Below the pieces are notes generated by a model. The model was given only the letters and a program-made list of their open reading frames with translations, was not told the DNA's origin and made no database searches. A DNA stretch of 64,000 nucleotides from UBA5078 sp033721235. Lineage in GTDB: Bacteria; Pseudomonadota; Gammaproteobacteria; Pseudomonadales; Pseudohongiellaceae. The stretch spans positions 1 through 64,000 of the forward strand of contig JAWWAY010000016.1 in the NCBI GenBank assembly GCA_033721235.1, given 5' to 3'. Positions 53,329 through 62,185 of the stretch are shown here, piece by piece; the first letter of the stretch is position 1; each line of letters begins with the position of its first letter. The position numbers and the translations under genes were made by a program.

Positions 53329-55763
53329 CCTATATGCATATCGGTAAAAACTTCACTCCGCCTGATGTAGAAGGCAAGGTAACGGGCGAGGCTCGTTACG
53401 CTGAAGACTTTAGAAAAGAAGGCATGGTATTCGCGCGCCTACTCACTAGCCCGCTTCCAGCTGGCCGTGTAGTGAGTATTGACGCGACAGAAGCGCTTGC
53501 AATGCCAGGCGTTGTGGGCATCTTCACGACTGAAGACCTGCCTCAGCCAGCCGCTCCAGCTAACCCTGCACTAGCCACTGAGATTACCTATCTTGGCCAG
53601 CCAATTCTTGCACTAGCGGCAGAAAGCGATCTGATCGCCGAGAATGCTCTTGAGAAGATCAGAGTGCAGTACGAGCGCCGTCCATTCGTGACGGACCCGC
53701 TCGATACACTACTCGAAGGTGGTCCAGACCCTTATCCAAGTGGTAACACTTTGGTTAATAATGGCGCCGCAGCAGCAGCGGGCACAACTGCCTCGGGCAC
53801 AGACGTTGGTAAAATCAAGTGGTCCCGCGATGCCATCAACCAGTTCCGCGCCGGCCGCGAGCCACAAGGCGTTGAGTTCGGTTCTGAGTGGTCTTACGGC
53901 GACCTAGAAGCGCAATTTGCACAGTGTACTACTATTGTCGAAGAGCCTTTCGTTACCATCGGCTATCCTCACCACTCGCTAGAGTCGCGTACAGGTATGG
54001 CCTACTGGGAGAACGGCAAATGCTACTTCCATGGCTCACTGCAAAGCCACACAGTTGGTCACGCAGCCCTAGCTGGCATGCTTGGCATGGATCCAGCCGA
54101 CCTCGTTTTCATCAATGAAAACACCGGTGGCGGCTTCGGTTCGAAGATCTTCCCATACCCAATGATGGCGGTTACGGGCAAGTTCTCCAAGAAGCTAGGA
54201 CGCCCAGTACAGCTCCGCATCACTCGTGATGAGGAGTTCTACATCGGCTCTGCACGCTCCGGCATGCAAGGCTGGATTAAAGTAGGTTTAAAAGAAGATG
54301 GTAAGGTTGGCGCGGTCGACACTATCATCGTTAACGATGCAGGTTCTGGCGGCGGTGGCTCAGGTAGCTCTTCTGCAGGCCACATCTCTATTATGTTCCA
54401 GCCTGAAGCCATGCGCTTCCGTGGCGTGTCTCTTTACACTAACACGACACCTCGTGGCGCACAGCGCGGCCCAGGCCAGAACGAGATGGCAGCCGTCCTT
54501 GCGCCAATCATGGACAAGGCAGCTAGACAAGCAGGCATAGACCGCGTTGCACTTCGCCGCTTGAATGCTCCTCGACCTGATGCCAAACACGGTCCACGTC
54601 AAGGCGGCATTTCCAGCTCTTATATGCCGGAAGCGATTGATCAAGCGGCGCAGATGTTTAACTGGGAAGAGCGTATCGCTAAGCCTCGTCGTATCAGTGC
54701 CAATAAGGTGCGCGGTATCGGTGTAGGTTTAGGCTACCACTCTGCTGGTTCCGGCGGTTATGACGGCCTAGTGCGTATCATGCCCGACGGTAAGATCACT
54801 CTTCACACTGGTGTTGGTAACTTAGGCACTTACTCCTACGCAGGCGTACTCCGAGCAGCGGCAGAAGTACTTCAGTGTGACTGGGCTAACTGTGAAATCA
54901 TGCACGGTAACAACGACCTGCACCTACCTCACAGTACTTATCAGGGTGGTAGTAACACTATCTTCACTGAGACTCGCTCAAGCTATGTGGCCGCGCAAGA
55001 CGCAGTTAACAAGCTGAAGGAAATTGCAGCGGCTGAGTTTGGCGGCAGCGTAGATGACTACAGCATTGGTGGTGAGCGCGTATTCCAAACTGCTGACAAC
55101 AGCAAAGGCATGAGCTACGCCGAAGCGGCACAGAAAGCGATAGAAATGGGCGGTGCTTACAGCGGCGAAGAGTTCCCAGACGAACTTAACGCAACAACTA
55201 AACGCTCAGTAACAGCTATGCAAGGCACTGGTCTTATTGGTGTAGCCAAAGACACACTTCCACGTAGCGGCACTCAGCCAGGTATGTGTATCGCCTTCGC
55301 GGAAATCGAAGTGGATACTGATACTGGTAAATTCGATATTATCGACTACACGGCAGTAGCAGAATGCGGCACGGTCGTTCACCCACTTGGCATGCGCCAA
55401 GGCATGAACGGCGGCGGTGTTTGGGGCTTCGGCATGGCGGGTTATGAACGCCACGTCTACGATCCTCAAAACGGCCTACCAGCAAACGTTGGGCTTTATC
55501 AGTCTAAGCCACCAACATATCTGGATGTGCCTGCCACAATGAATATCGGCGCCGTTGACCTGCCAGACCCAGAAAGCCCAGTGGGTGCGAAAGGTCTAGG
55601 TGAGCCAGCGCAAGGCTGTGCGGTAGCGGCTATCACTAGTGCTATCTCTGATGCTCTTGATGGACATTTATTCAATCGCGCTCCTGTGACTGCTGACATG
55701 ATCATCAATCAAGTGGCGATGAATAATTTCAATACTGGCGAACTAAAAACAAATACATTCTGA
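53325..55763 (+). CDS. molybdenum hydroxylase, molybdopterin-binding catalytic subunit
   Basis: An 812-residue xanthine-dehydrogenase-family large subunit with no signal peptide of its own; it would be carried by the Tat signal of the small subunit. It has the aldehyde oxidase N-terminal domain (about 10-140), NTGGGFGSK, TTPRGAQRGPGQ, and the C-terminal catalytic-glutamate motif GAKGLGEPAQG. Overlaps the small subunit by 4 bp. Substrate class (aldehyde, purine or N-heterocycle) is not determinable; the PaoC-like architecture suggests an aldehyde. Confidence 0.9.
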   Translation: MTYMHIGKNFTPPDVEGKVTGEARYAEDFRKEGMVFARLLTSPLPAGRVVSIDATEALAMPGVVGIFTTEDLPQPAAPANPALATEITYLGQPILALAAESDLIAENALEKIRVQYERRPFVTDPLDTLLEGGPDPYPSGNTLVNNGAAAAAGTTASGTDVGKIKWSRDAINQFRAGREPQGVEFGSEWSYGDLEAQFAQCTTIVEEPFVTIGYPHHSLESRTGMAYWENGKCYFHGSLQSHTVGHAALAGMLGMDPADLVFINENTGGGFGSKIFPYPMMAVTGKFSKKLGRPVQLRITRDEEFYIGSARSGMQGWIKVGLKEDGKVGAVDTIIVNDAGSGGGGSGSSSAGHISIMFQPEAMRFRGVSLYTNTTPRGAQRGPGQNEMAAVLAPIMDKAARQAGIDRVALRRLNAPRPDAKHGPRQGGISSSYMPEAIDQAAQMFNWEERIAKPRRISANKVRGIGVGLGYHSAGSGGYDGLVRIMPDGKITLHTGVGNLGTYSYAGVLRAAAEVLQCDWANCEIMHGNNDLHLPHSTYQGGSNTIFTETRSSYVAAQDAVNKLKEIAAAEFGGSVDDYSIGGERVFQTADNSKGMSYAEAAQKAIEMGGAYSGEEFPDELNATTKRSVTAMQGTGLIGVAKDTLPRSGTQPGMCIAFAEIEVDTDTGKFDIIDYTAVAECGTVVHPLGMRQGMNGGGVWGFGMAGYERHVYDPQNGLPANVGLYQSKPPTYLDVPATMNIGAVDLPDPESPVGAKGLGEPAQGCAVAAITSAISDALDGHLFNRAPVTADMIINQVAMNNFNTGELKTNTF

Positions 55764-55773
55764 GGTTATTGAC

Positions 55774-56763
55774 ATGTCAACACATGACGCTATGCCCGAT
55801 ATGAACCTCTACCAACCGGTAACTGTAGAGGATGCAATTGGTATCGCTAACCAGTACGCAGACCGCGGCTGGTTGGTAGGTGGCGGGCAAGACACTTACG
55901 GGTGGCTTAAAGACCGTGCCAAACGTCCCGAAGCTTTGATCGATCTTAACGGCATCGAATCAATGCGCGGAATTCGTGAAACTTCTGACGGAATTGAAAT
56001 TGGCGCACTCGTGACGCTAACGGAAATTTCTAAAGATCCAATGATCAATGAGCGCTACGCTCTGCTTGCCCAGGCGGCAGGTAAAGTGGCTAGCCCACAG
56101 ATCCGTAACGCCGGCACTATCGCGGGCAACGTCTCTCAAGACGTACGCTGCTGGTATTATCGTCGTGGTTTGAACTGCTACCGTGCAGGCGGCAACCTAT
56201 GCTACGCCGACACACCTGAAGGCATGAACCGCGAACACGCTCTATTTGGCGCTAGCCGCTGTGTGGCGGTAACTCCTAGCGACACGGCACCCGCCCTAGT
56301 CGCTCTGGAAGCCCAAATGGTTATCCAAAGCGAAGCTGGCGAGCGCGTTGTAGCGGCTGAAGACTTCTTCGTCGGTCCACAGCTTGATATCGAAGTGACA
56401 ACAGTACTTGAAGATGGCGACATCCTCACTGCCGTGCGCATTCCATCTAAGTGGGCTGGTGCAGAATTTTACTTCGAGAAAGTAGCCGACCGAAATTCAT
56501 GGGACTTCGCTCTTGTGAACATCGCGGCTGCTATGCGTGTTAACAATGGTGTTATCGAAGACTCTCGCATCCTAGTTGGCGCTGTACAGGCGACTCCGTA
56601 TCGCCTAGGCAACGTCGAGCGCGCCGTACAAGGCAAGCCTCGCAATGCTGACACAGCTGAGTCGGTTGCTTCCATGGCTAGCGAAGGTGCTAAGCCATTG
56701 AACTACAACCACTTTAAGATGCCATTGATGAACAACTTGGTAAAACGCGCCCTATCTGCGTAA
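55774..56763 (+). CDS. molybdenum hydroxylase, FAD subunit with extra [4Fe-4S]-type cysteines
   Basis: A 329-residue FAD-binding subunit (YQPVTVEDAIGIANQYADRG, WLVGGGQDTYGWLKD, NAGTIAGNVSQDV). C126, C135, C143 and C163 lie in an insertion (RCWYYRRGLNCYR...GGNLCYAD...GASRCVAV) as in PaoB and 4-hydroxybenzoyl-CoA reductase beta subunits, where they bind a [4Fe-4S] cluster. This supports electron relay between FAD and the 2Fe-2S centres. It ends the operon; a hairpin terminator follows. Confidence 0.88.
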   Translation: MSTHDAMPDMNLYQPVTVEDAIGIANQYADRGWLVGGGQDTYGWLKDRAKRPEALIDLNGIESMRGIRETSDGIEIGALVTLTEISKDPMINERYALLAQAAGKVASPQIRNAGTIAGNVSQDVRCWYYRRGLNCYRAGGNLCYADTPEGMNREHALFGASRCVAVTPSDTAPALVALEAQMVIQSEAGERVVAAEDFFVGPQLDIEVTTVLEDGDILTAVRIPSKWAGAEFYFEKVADRNSWDFALVNIAAAMRVNNGVIEDSRILVGAVQATPYRLGNVERAVQGKPRNADTAESVASMASEGAKPLNYNHFKMPLMNNLVKRALSA

Positions 56764-56778
56764 CACCGAGTTAACTAA

Positions 56779-56816
56779 AAGCGCCGTTGCTCTATAAGGG
56801 CCACGGCGTTTTTTTA
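56779..56816 (+). terminator. rho-independent terminator after the molybdenum hydroxylase operon
   Basis: CGCCGT (56782-56787) pairs with ACGGCG (56803-56808), followed by a run of Ts and preceded by an A-run. Confidence 0.8.
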
Positions 56817-56975
56817 TGCCTAAAATTCGTTCAAGATAAGTGATATTGCATTTTTTCGTGCAATTTCGATTATTTATGGCTACAGTTTAGAGAACTTATT
56901 GCAAAAACAACTATGGCACAGTAGTAAAAAGCAAACGCTAATACCTTAATAAAAAAGCAAATAAAGGTGGCAAGC

Positions 56976-58847
56976 TTGAGCGAAGAAAAACAAGAATCCA
57001 CAATGCAGTGGAGCGATTTCTGCAAACTAACTGAATTTGCGGCTGACTGGGTCTGGGAGCTCGATCGCGACTTTCGTTTTACACAAATGGAAGGCAACAA
57101 TATTTTCTTGGCCCACGAATCAGCAGAAAAGTCCCTAATAGGCAAGCGTCCTTGGGAAATCGGTCTAGAAATATTTGGTGCCCAGAGCTGGGACGAACAT
57201 CAAGTTCAACTGTCTTCCGCCACCCCCTTTCGCAATCTAAAAGTACAACGACGTTTCCCAGATGGCACCGTACTTTATGCCCACATCAGCGGCGCTCCAT
57301 TTTTTGATGATAACGGGAATCTCCTAGGCTACCGCGGTACTGGCATTGACATCACAAAAGAGGAGCTCGCCGCACAAGAACACCACTGGTTTAGCGCTGT
57401 GGTAGATACCTCTCCCAATAGCATCATAGTGACAGACATCGAAAAACAACGCTTTCTTTATGTCAATAAGACTGCATACGAGTCCAAAGGCATGAGCAAA
57501 GAAGAGCATCTGGCAATAGAACCTACTAAGTTTACAGGGAGCACACCAAGCGAACTGGCAAAATTCTACCAGACAGTCATAGGGGCTGGTGAAGCTGGCA
57601 TAACTAGTAAACCAAGGATTTTTCACGATAAGACGGGCAAGAAGCGCTCCTACTGGGAACTTCACCGCCGGGCCATCCATGTCGATGGACGCTGGCTATT
57701 AAGCACTATTTCTCGCGATGTGACTGCGCGCGTACTCGCCCAAGAAGCCGAGAAACTTGTTAGTCAAATGTATGAGGCTCGCTGTGCAATAGACGATTTT
57801 ATAGAGAGCAAACCACAGCGCAGTGATCTTATAGCACAAGTCTGTCAAAAAATGGCCAGTAGAGGACAGTTCAAGCACACTGCCCTTATGCTCAAGAGTG
57901 CCGATGGCCGAACGCTCGAGCTCGCCTGCGCTAGCGGCTCTAGTGCCGAGAGGTTTAAAGACTTTCGTCTCGACATTGACAATATGCCTACTGCAACACA
58001 CAACAATGTGGAAACAAAGGCAGTTGCAGAGCGATTCGATGGCTTAGTAGAGACTGCGCTTTGGTCAAAACAGCCTTGCATTAGCACCTCCTTTAACCAA
58101 GCCCCGAACACTAGCTCACTAGCAGAAATCATAAAGGATGAGGGTATTAAATCTGCTGCGGTTTTCCCTCTTTTGGACATGGGCGAAGTTCAGGGCGTCT
58201 TAATTCTATGTTCAGAGTATCGCCGAGCTTTCAGCTCAAAATGTGTGCGCATAGCCTCTGGTATTACATCCAAGTTAGAGACAGCGTTGCGTGAGTTGGA
58301 TCGCGAGCAAGAACTCCAGCTAACCGAGCAGAAACTGCAATACATCGCCACCCATGACCCTCTCACGGGGCTTCATAATCGTCAGCTCTTCGACGACCTC
58401 GTGCGCACTGAGCTATTGAGCTGCGAACGCAAAAAATCTCAACTCGCGCTACTGCATGTAGATCTGGACAAATTTGCGGAATTCAATCGACACCATGGAC
58501 ATGTCGCCGGAGACGATATACTACGCGCGGTTGCTGACAGACTTAAGAACAGTATCGGACACAACGACAGCGTCTGTAGAATCGGGGCTGACCAATTTTT
58601 AGTGCTGCTAAGAAACATTCAACAAACAGAAGACGCAGCAGAAAAGGCTCGAATAATACAACAGCGCATCAACGAGCCAATAACAGCACAAGATAAACCC
58701 CATAGCATATCAGTCTGTATTGGTATTAGTGCATACCCCAGCCATGCAGTTACAGAGCGCGAGTTACTCCGACTCGCGAGTTCGGCGACCATGAAGGCTA
58801 AGCAGAACAAACCAAACACCATCGCTCTGGCAACGCCTAACAAGTAA
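56976..58847 (+). CDS. PAS-PAS-GAF protein with degenerate GGDEF domain
   Basis: About 623 residues. Two PAS domains (about 10-130 and 135-255), a GAF-like region (about 265-440) and a C-terminal GGDEF-like domain (about 455-620: HDPLTGLHNRQLFDDLV). The signature loop reads RIGADQF in place of RxGGDEF, so diguanylate cyclase activity is unlikely; it may act as a sensor or bind nucleotide. The start is probably the TTG at 56976, 5 nt after an AAGGTGG ribosome site; the GTG at 56967 lies inside that site. Confidence 0.85.
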   Translation: MSEEKQESTMQWSDFCKLTEFAADWVWELDRDFRFTQMEGNNIFLAHESAEKSLIGKRPWEIGLEIFGAQSWDEHQVQLSSATPFRNLKVQRRFPDGTVLYAHISGAPFFDDNGNLLGYRGTGIDITKEELAAQEHHWFSAVVDTSPNSIIVTDIEKQRFLYVNKTAYESKGMSKEEHLAIEPTKFTGSTPSELAKFYQTVIGAGEAGITSKPRIFHDKTGKKRSYWELHRRAIHVDGRWLLSTISRDVTARVLAQEAEKLVSQMYEARCAIDDFIESKPQRSDLIAQVCQKMASRGQFKHTALMLKSADGRTLELACASGSSAERFKDFRLDIDNMPTATHNNVETKAVAERFDGLVETALWSKQPCISTSFNQAPNTSSLAEIIKDEGIKSAAVFPLLDMGEVQGVLILCSEYRRAFSSKCVRIASGITSKLETALRELDREQELQLTEQKLQYIATHDPLTGLHNRQLFDDLVRTELLSCERKKSQLALLHVDLDKFAEFNRHHGHVAGDDILRAVADRLKNSIGHNDSVCRIGADQFLVLLRNIQQTEDAAEKARIIQQRINEPITAQDKPHSISVCIGISAYPSHAVTERELLRLASSATMKAKQNKPNTIALATPNK

Positions 58848-58857
58848 CGAATAGACA

Positions 58858-58908
58858 CGAAAGTGTCATAAGCTCTCCTTGTTAAATGGCGTCACTTTCG
58901 CTAGTTTT
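58858..58908 (+). terminator. weak terminator-like inverted repeat
   Basis: CGAAAGTG (58858-58865) and CACTTTCG (58893-58900) are exact inverted repeats with a 27-nt loop, followed by a T-rich CTAGTTTTCT. Between the GGDEF-like gene and the aldo-keto reductase. Confidence 0.4.
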
Positions 58909-58949
58909 CTAACCCTGCTTACCACCAATGAAAAATAGGATTTCACTCT

Positions 58950-59969
58950 ATGAACTTTCGATATATCGGCAAAAGCGGGCTTCGCGTCAGCCCAATCTGC
59001 ATGGGAACTATGAGTTTCGGAACATGGAGCGATGAGAAAGAATCGTTTCGAATACTCGATAAAGCCTACGAGCGCGGTATCAACTTCTTAGACACTGCCG
59101 AAGTATATCCGGTGCCCCCAACCGGAGAACTGGCAGGCACAACCGAAACCATCGTTGGCAAGTGGCTTAAGAAGCGTAATCGTGACTCGCTGATTATTGC
59201 TACCAAGGTTGCAGGTGCAGCCTCAGGGTGGCTGGTACCTCCCATTCGAAGCGGATTGACCGCCATCGATCGACACCATATCGAACGCGCAGTAGAAGGC
59301 AGCCTCAAGCGCATGGGCATCGATTACATCGATCTCTATCAAGTGCACTGGCCCGATATGGTCGTGCCTATTGAAGAGTCTATGGAGGCGCTGGACCGAC
59401 TCGTGGAGTCTGGCAAGGTGCGCTACATCGGCACCTCTAATGAAAATGCCTATGGACTAACCAAAGCCAATACCGTCGCACACTACGAAGGCTATGCTCG
59501 TTTCCAGTCAATCCAGAACAACTTCTCACTGCTCAACCGTCGTTTCCTCGATGAACTGGCGATGGTTTGTCGAAGAGAGAACGTCTCATTGCTGCCATAC
59601 TCACCCATTGGAGGAGGAGTATTGAGCGGCAAGTACAACCAGGAAACCATTCCCGCTAGAAGCCGGTTCGGCGAATATCGTCAGATGGACAATCCTCGTC
59701 AACGAGCGATGAGTGACCGCTTCTTAAATCAAGGCACCCTAGATTCAACGGCGCGCTACATCGAGATTGCAAAAGAAGCAGGCATGTCTCCAACGACATT
59801 GGCTACAGCTTGGAGTATGAACTTCGACTTTGTTGCCTCAACCATCATAGGTGCGCGAGACGCAGAGCAATTGGATGACTCTTTAGCCGCGCTGGATGTA
59901 ACGCTAAGCCCAGAGACTCTAAAAGCATGCGACGAAGTCCACAAGGACATTCTATACCCCATGGGCTAA
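58950..59969 (+). CDS. aldo-keto reductase
   Basis: A 339-residue NADPH-dependent oxidoreductase with TIM-barrel motifs: NFLDTAEVYP (catalytic Asp and Tyr), LIIATKVAG (Lys), IDLYQVHWPD (His), and the C-terminal cofactor part STIIGARDAEQLDDSL. It is like the Tas/YajO group. The length fits and the substrate is unknown. It is followed by a strong terminator and stands alone. Confidence 0.92.
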   Translation: MNFRYIGKSGLRVSPICMGTMSFGTWSDEKESFRILDKAYERGINFLDTAEVYPVPPTGELAGTTETIVGKWLKKRNRDSLIIATKVAGAASGWLVPPIRSGLTAIDRHHIERAVEGSLKRMGIDYIDLYQVHWPDMVVPIEESMEALDRLVESGKVRYIGTSNENAYGLTKANTVAHYEGYARFQSIQNNFSLLNRRFLDELAMVCRRENVSLLPYSPIGGGVLSGKYNQETIPARSRFGEYRQMDNPRQRAMSDRFLNQGTLDSTARYIEIAKEAGMSPTTLATAWSMNFDFVASTIIGARDAEQLDDSLAALDVTLSPETLKACDEVHKDILYPMG

Positions 59970-59983
59970 GACCCCACAAAACA

Positions 59984-60016
59984 GATAGGGTAGGCACTTT
60001 GCCTACCCTATTTTGA
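59984..60016 (+). terminator. rho-independent terminator of the aldo-keto reductase gene
   Basis: ATAGGGTAGGC (59986-59996) and GCCTACCCTAT (60002-60012) form a perfect 11-bp stem with a 5-nt loop, followed by TTTT. Confidence 0.9.
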
Positions 60017-60167
60017 CCACTGTTAGGCTGTGTACCTCCTTGTTTTAAGGGCGCAATGCTCTATGCTTAAGGTCTTCTAAGAATTTAGTGCACCAAGGAC
60101 TTGCTGTCCCTTAAAGGCCAGAACCCAAAATTGAAACCGCCTTGGTCCTATCAGAAAAGCAGTCAAC

Positions 60168-61473
60168 ATGTCCGAAAACAAAATTATCGATGATCTTCTT
60201 TACCAGTCTACCGAACTGATGAATCTGCGCACCATCCTAGACAAGGTCGGTGCCTACATTTATAGCAAAGACTTGGACGGCAATTACACCTATGCCAATT
60301 CCTTAGTGGTCGAGCTATTCGGCATGCCCGCCTCAGAGATATATGGTAAAGACGATAGCCACTTCTTTGATCTAGAGCTTTCTAATCAACTACAAATCAA
60401 CGACCAAAAGGTGATGAACGAAAACATCACTATCCAGCAGGAAGAAGCTAACTACATAAAGGCGACGGGAGAGACCCGAATTTACTGGACGATCAAAGCT
60501 CCCATTTTCGATGAAAACAAAGAAGTCATTGGCATGTGCGGAATTTCCACTGACATTACGCAGCAGAAGAAGCTGGAGTCGACACTAGAGCGTGAAAGCA
60601 GCCTACTTAAGGCGATTCTCGATAATGTGGATGCCCATGTTTACCTAAAGGACTCTGAGCGCCGCTACGTCTATGCAAACCCCAAGGTCGCAGAACTCCT
60701 GCGCAAGTCGCCTGATAATATTATCAGGCCACACAGATCACGAATTGCTATCGAGCGAAAACGATAAGAGCATCGCCACCTTGGACGAGCAAGTCTTAAT
60801 CGCTCAATGCAAAGTCGCCGCCGAAGAAGTGTATAAGGATCACAATGGTATTGAGCGCTATTTTTGGTCCACAAAAGTTCCTTTCTCTCTTCCTGGCCAT
60901 GACAATATGCTGCTAGGAATCTCCACAGAAATAACCGAACTACACCAATTAAGAGACGAGCTGGAACAGCAGGCCACTGTAGATGCTCTGACTGGCATTC
61001 ACAATAGACGCTTTTTCTATAGGGCCGCAGAAAGAGAGTTCAGCGGCAGCAGTCGCTACGACCAACCCACTTCACTGCTCATTCTAGATATCGATAATTT
61101 TAAGAATATTAATGACACCTTTGGCCACCAAACGGGTGACCAAGTTTTGCAAAATTTTGCACAGCACTGCAAGGACGAGGTACGTAACTGTGATTTAGTC
61201 GGACGCATTGGAGGTGAGGAGTTTGCTATCTTGCTTCCCCAAACGGATGCGCAAGCGGCCATGATCCTCGCCGAAAGACTATGCCACTCATTTGTAGGTC
61301 TGAATCTCACTAATGACAGCAAGCCTATAGAAGTCTCCGTTAGCATCGGTGTCGCAAGCCGAGAGCAAGACGATCGGAGCATAGAACCCTTAATTAAGAG
61401 AGCCGATCAAGCCCTATACAAAGCCAAGCGCTCGGGCAAAAATAAAGTTTGCTCAAGCTCATCACTCTCGTAG
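60168..61473 (+). pseudogene. PAS-PAS-GGDEF diguanylate cyclase gene broken by a +1 frameshift
   Basis: The first frame (60168-60767) encodes two PAS domains. The second frame, from about 60727 to 61473, completes the second PAS and gives a full GGDEF domain (HNRRFFYRAAERE, then RIGGEEFAILLPQ, a canonical active loop). Removing the A at 60726 would read PDNIIGHTDHEL through the junction, matching the PAS fold. The junction lies in a perfect 18-bp palindrome CCTGATAATATTATCAGG (60714-60731). Either a real inactivating mutation or a sequencing/assembly error at a foldback. Frameshift expression or short proteins cannot be excluded. Confidence 0.82.
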
Positions 61474-61534
61474 AGAATAGCCCTTAAGAAAACGGTATAC
61501 TGTTGCTCTCTAATTTTTGTCTAGGAGAGTGTGA

Positions 61535-62185
61535 ATGAAGTATCGCGCGGTAATTTTCGACTGGGATGGCACTGTAGTCGACTCCATTTCCCATATCGCA
61601 GACAGTCTCCACCTTGCCGCAAACGACTTAGGTTTACCCATTCTAGAAAAATCGGCCTACCGTAACATAATCGGCCTAGGAATGATGGACGCTTTGAAGG
61701 CTCTATATCCCGATGCCAACCAGCAAGATATGATCGCCATGCGCGATGCTTACGGAAAATACTTCTCTTCCAAGCCAGCCATGCCTCAACATGTTTTTCA
61801 GGGCATGGAGGAGCTCATACTGGACTTAAAGGCTGGAGGGAGTGGTAGAGCGGTTGCTACAGGCAAGAGCCGCCGTGGGCTCGACCGAGCGCTTAGCACA
61901 AGTGGCTTGGCACCTCACTTCGATGTGAGCCGCTGCGCGGATGAATCGGGCTCAAAACCCGACCCCAAAATGCTTACCGAAATTCTCGCTCACTTCGACC
62001 TTGAGCCAGCGGATGCTGTCATGATCGGAGACACCAGCTACGACCTGGAAATGGCCCAGCGCTTGAATATGCCATCTATTGGAGTTTCTTGGGGAGCTCA
62101 TAGTACGGATACGCTTATGCAATATGATCCCGTTAGTATCGTCACTGATATTGGCGAGCTAAGAAAGCTGTTAGATCTCGTTTAA
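61535..62185 (+). CDS. HAD-family phosphatase (phosphoglycolate phosphatase-like)
   Basis: A 216-residue HAD-IA hydrolase: catalytic FDWDGTVVDS at the N-terminus, an alpha-helical cap, ATGKSRRGLDRAL (motif II Thr and motif III region Lys in KPDPKM) and the motif IV GDTSYDLEMAQRL. The Trp in FDWDGT is typical of Gph-like and related phosphatases. Good ribosome site (AGGAGAG). It converges on and overlaps the M50/HlyD gene by 4 bp. Confidence 0.92.
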   Translation: MKYRAVIFDWDGTVVDSISHIADSLHLAANDLGLPILEKSAYRNIIGLGMMDALKALYPDANQQDMIAMRDAYGKYFSSKPAMPQHVFQGMEELILDLKAGGSGRAVATGKSRRGLDRALSTSGLAPHFDVSRCADESGSKPDPKMLTEILAHFDLEPADAVMIGDTSYDLEMAQRLNMPSIGVSWGAHSTDTLMQYDPVSIVTDIGELRKLLDLV

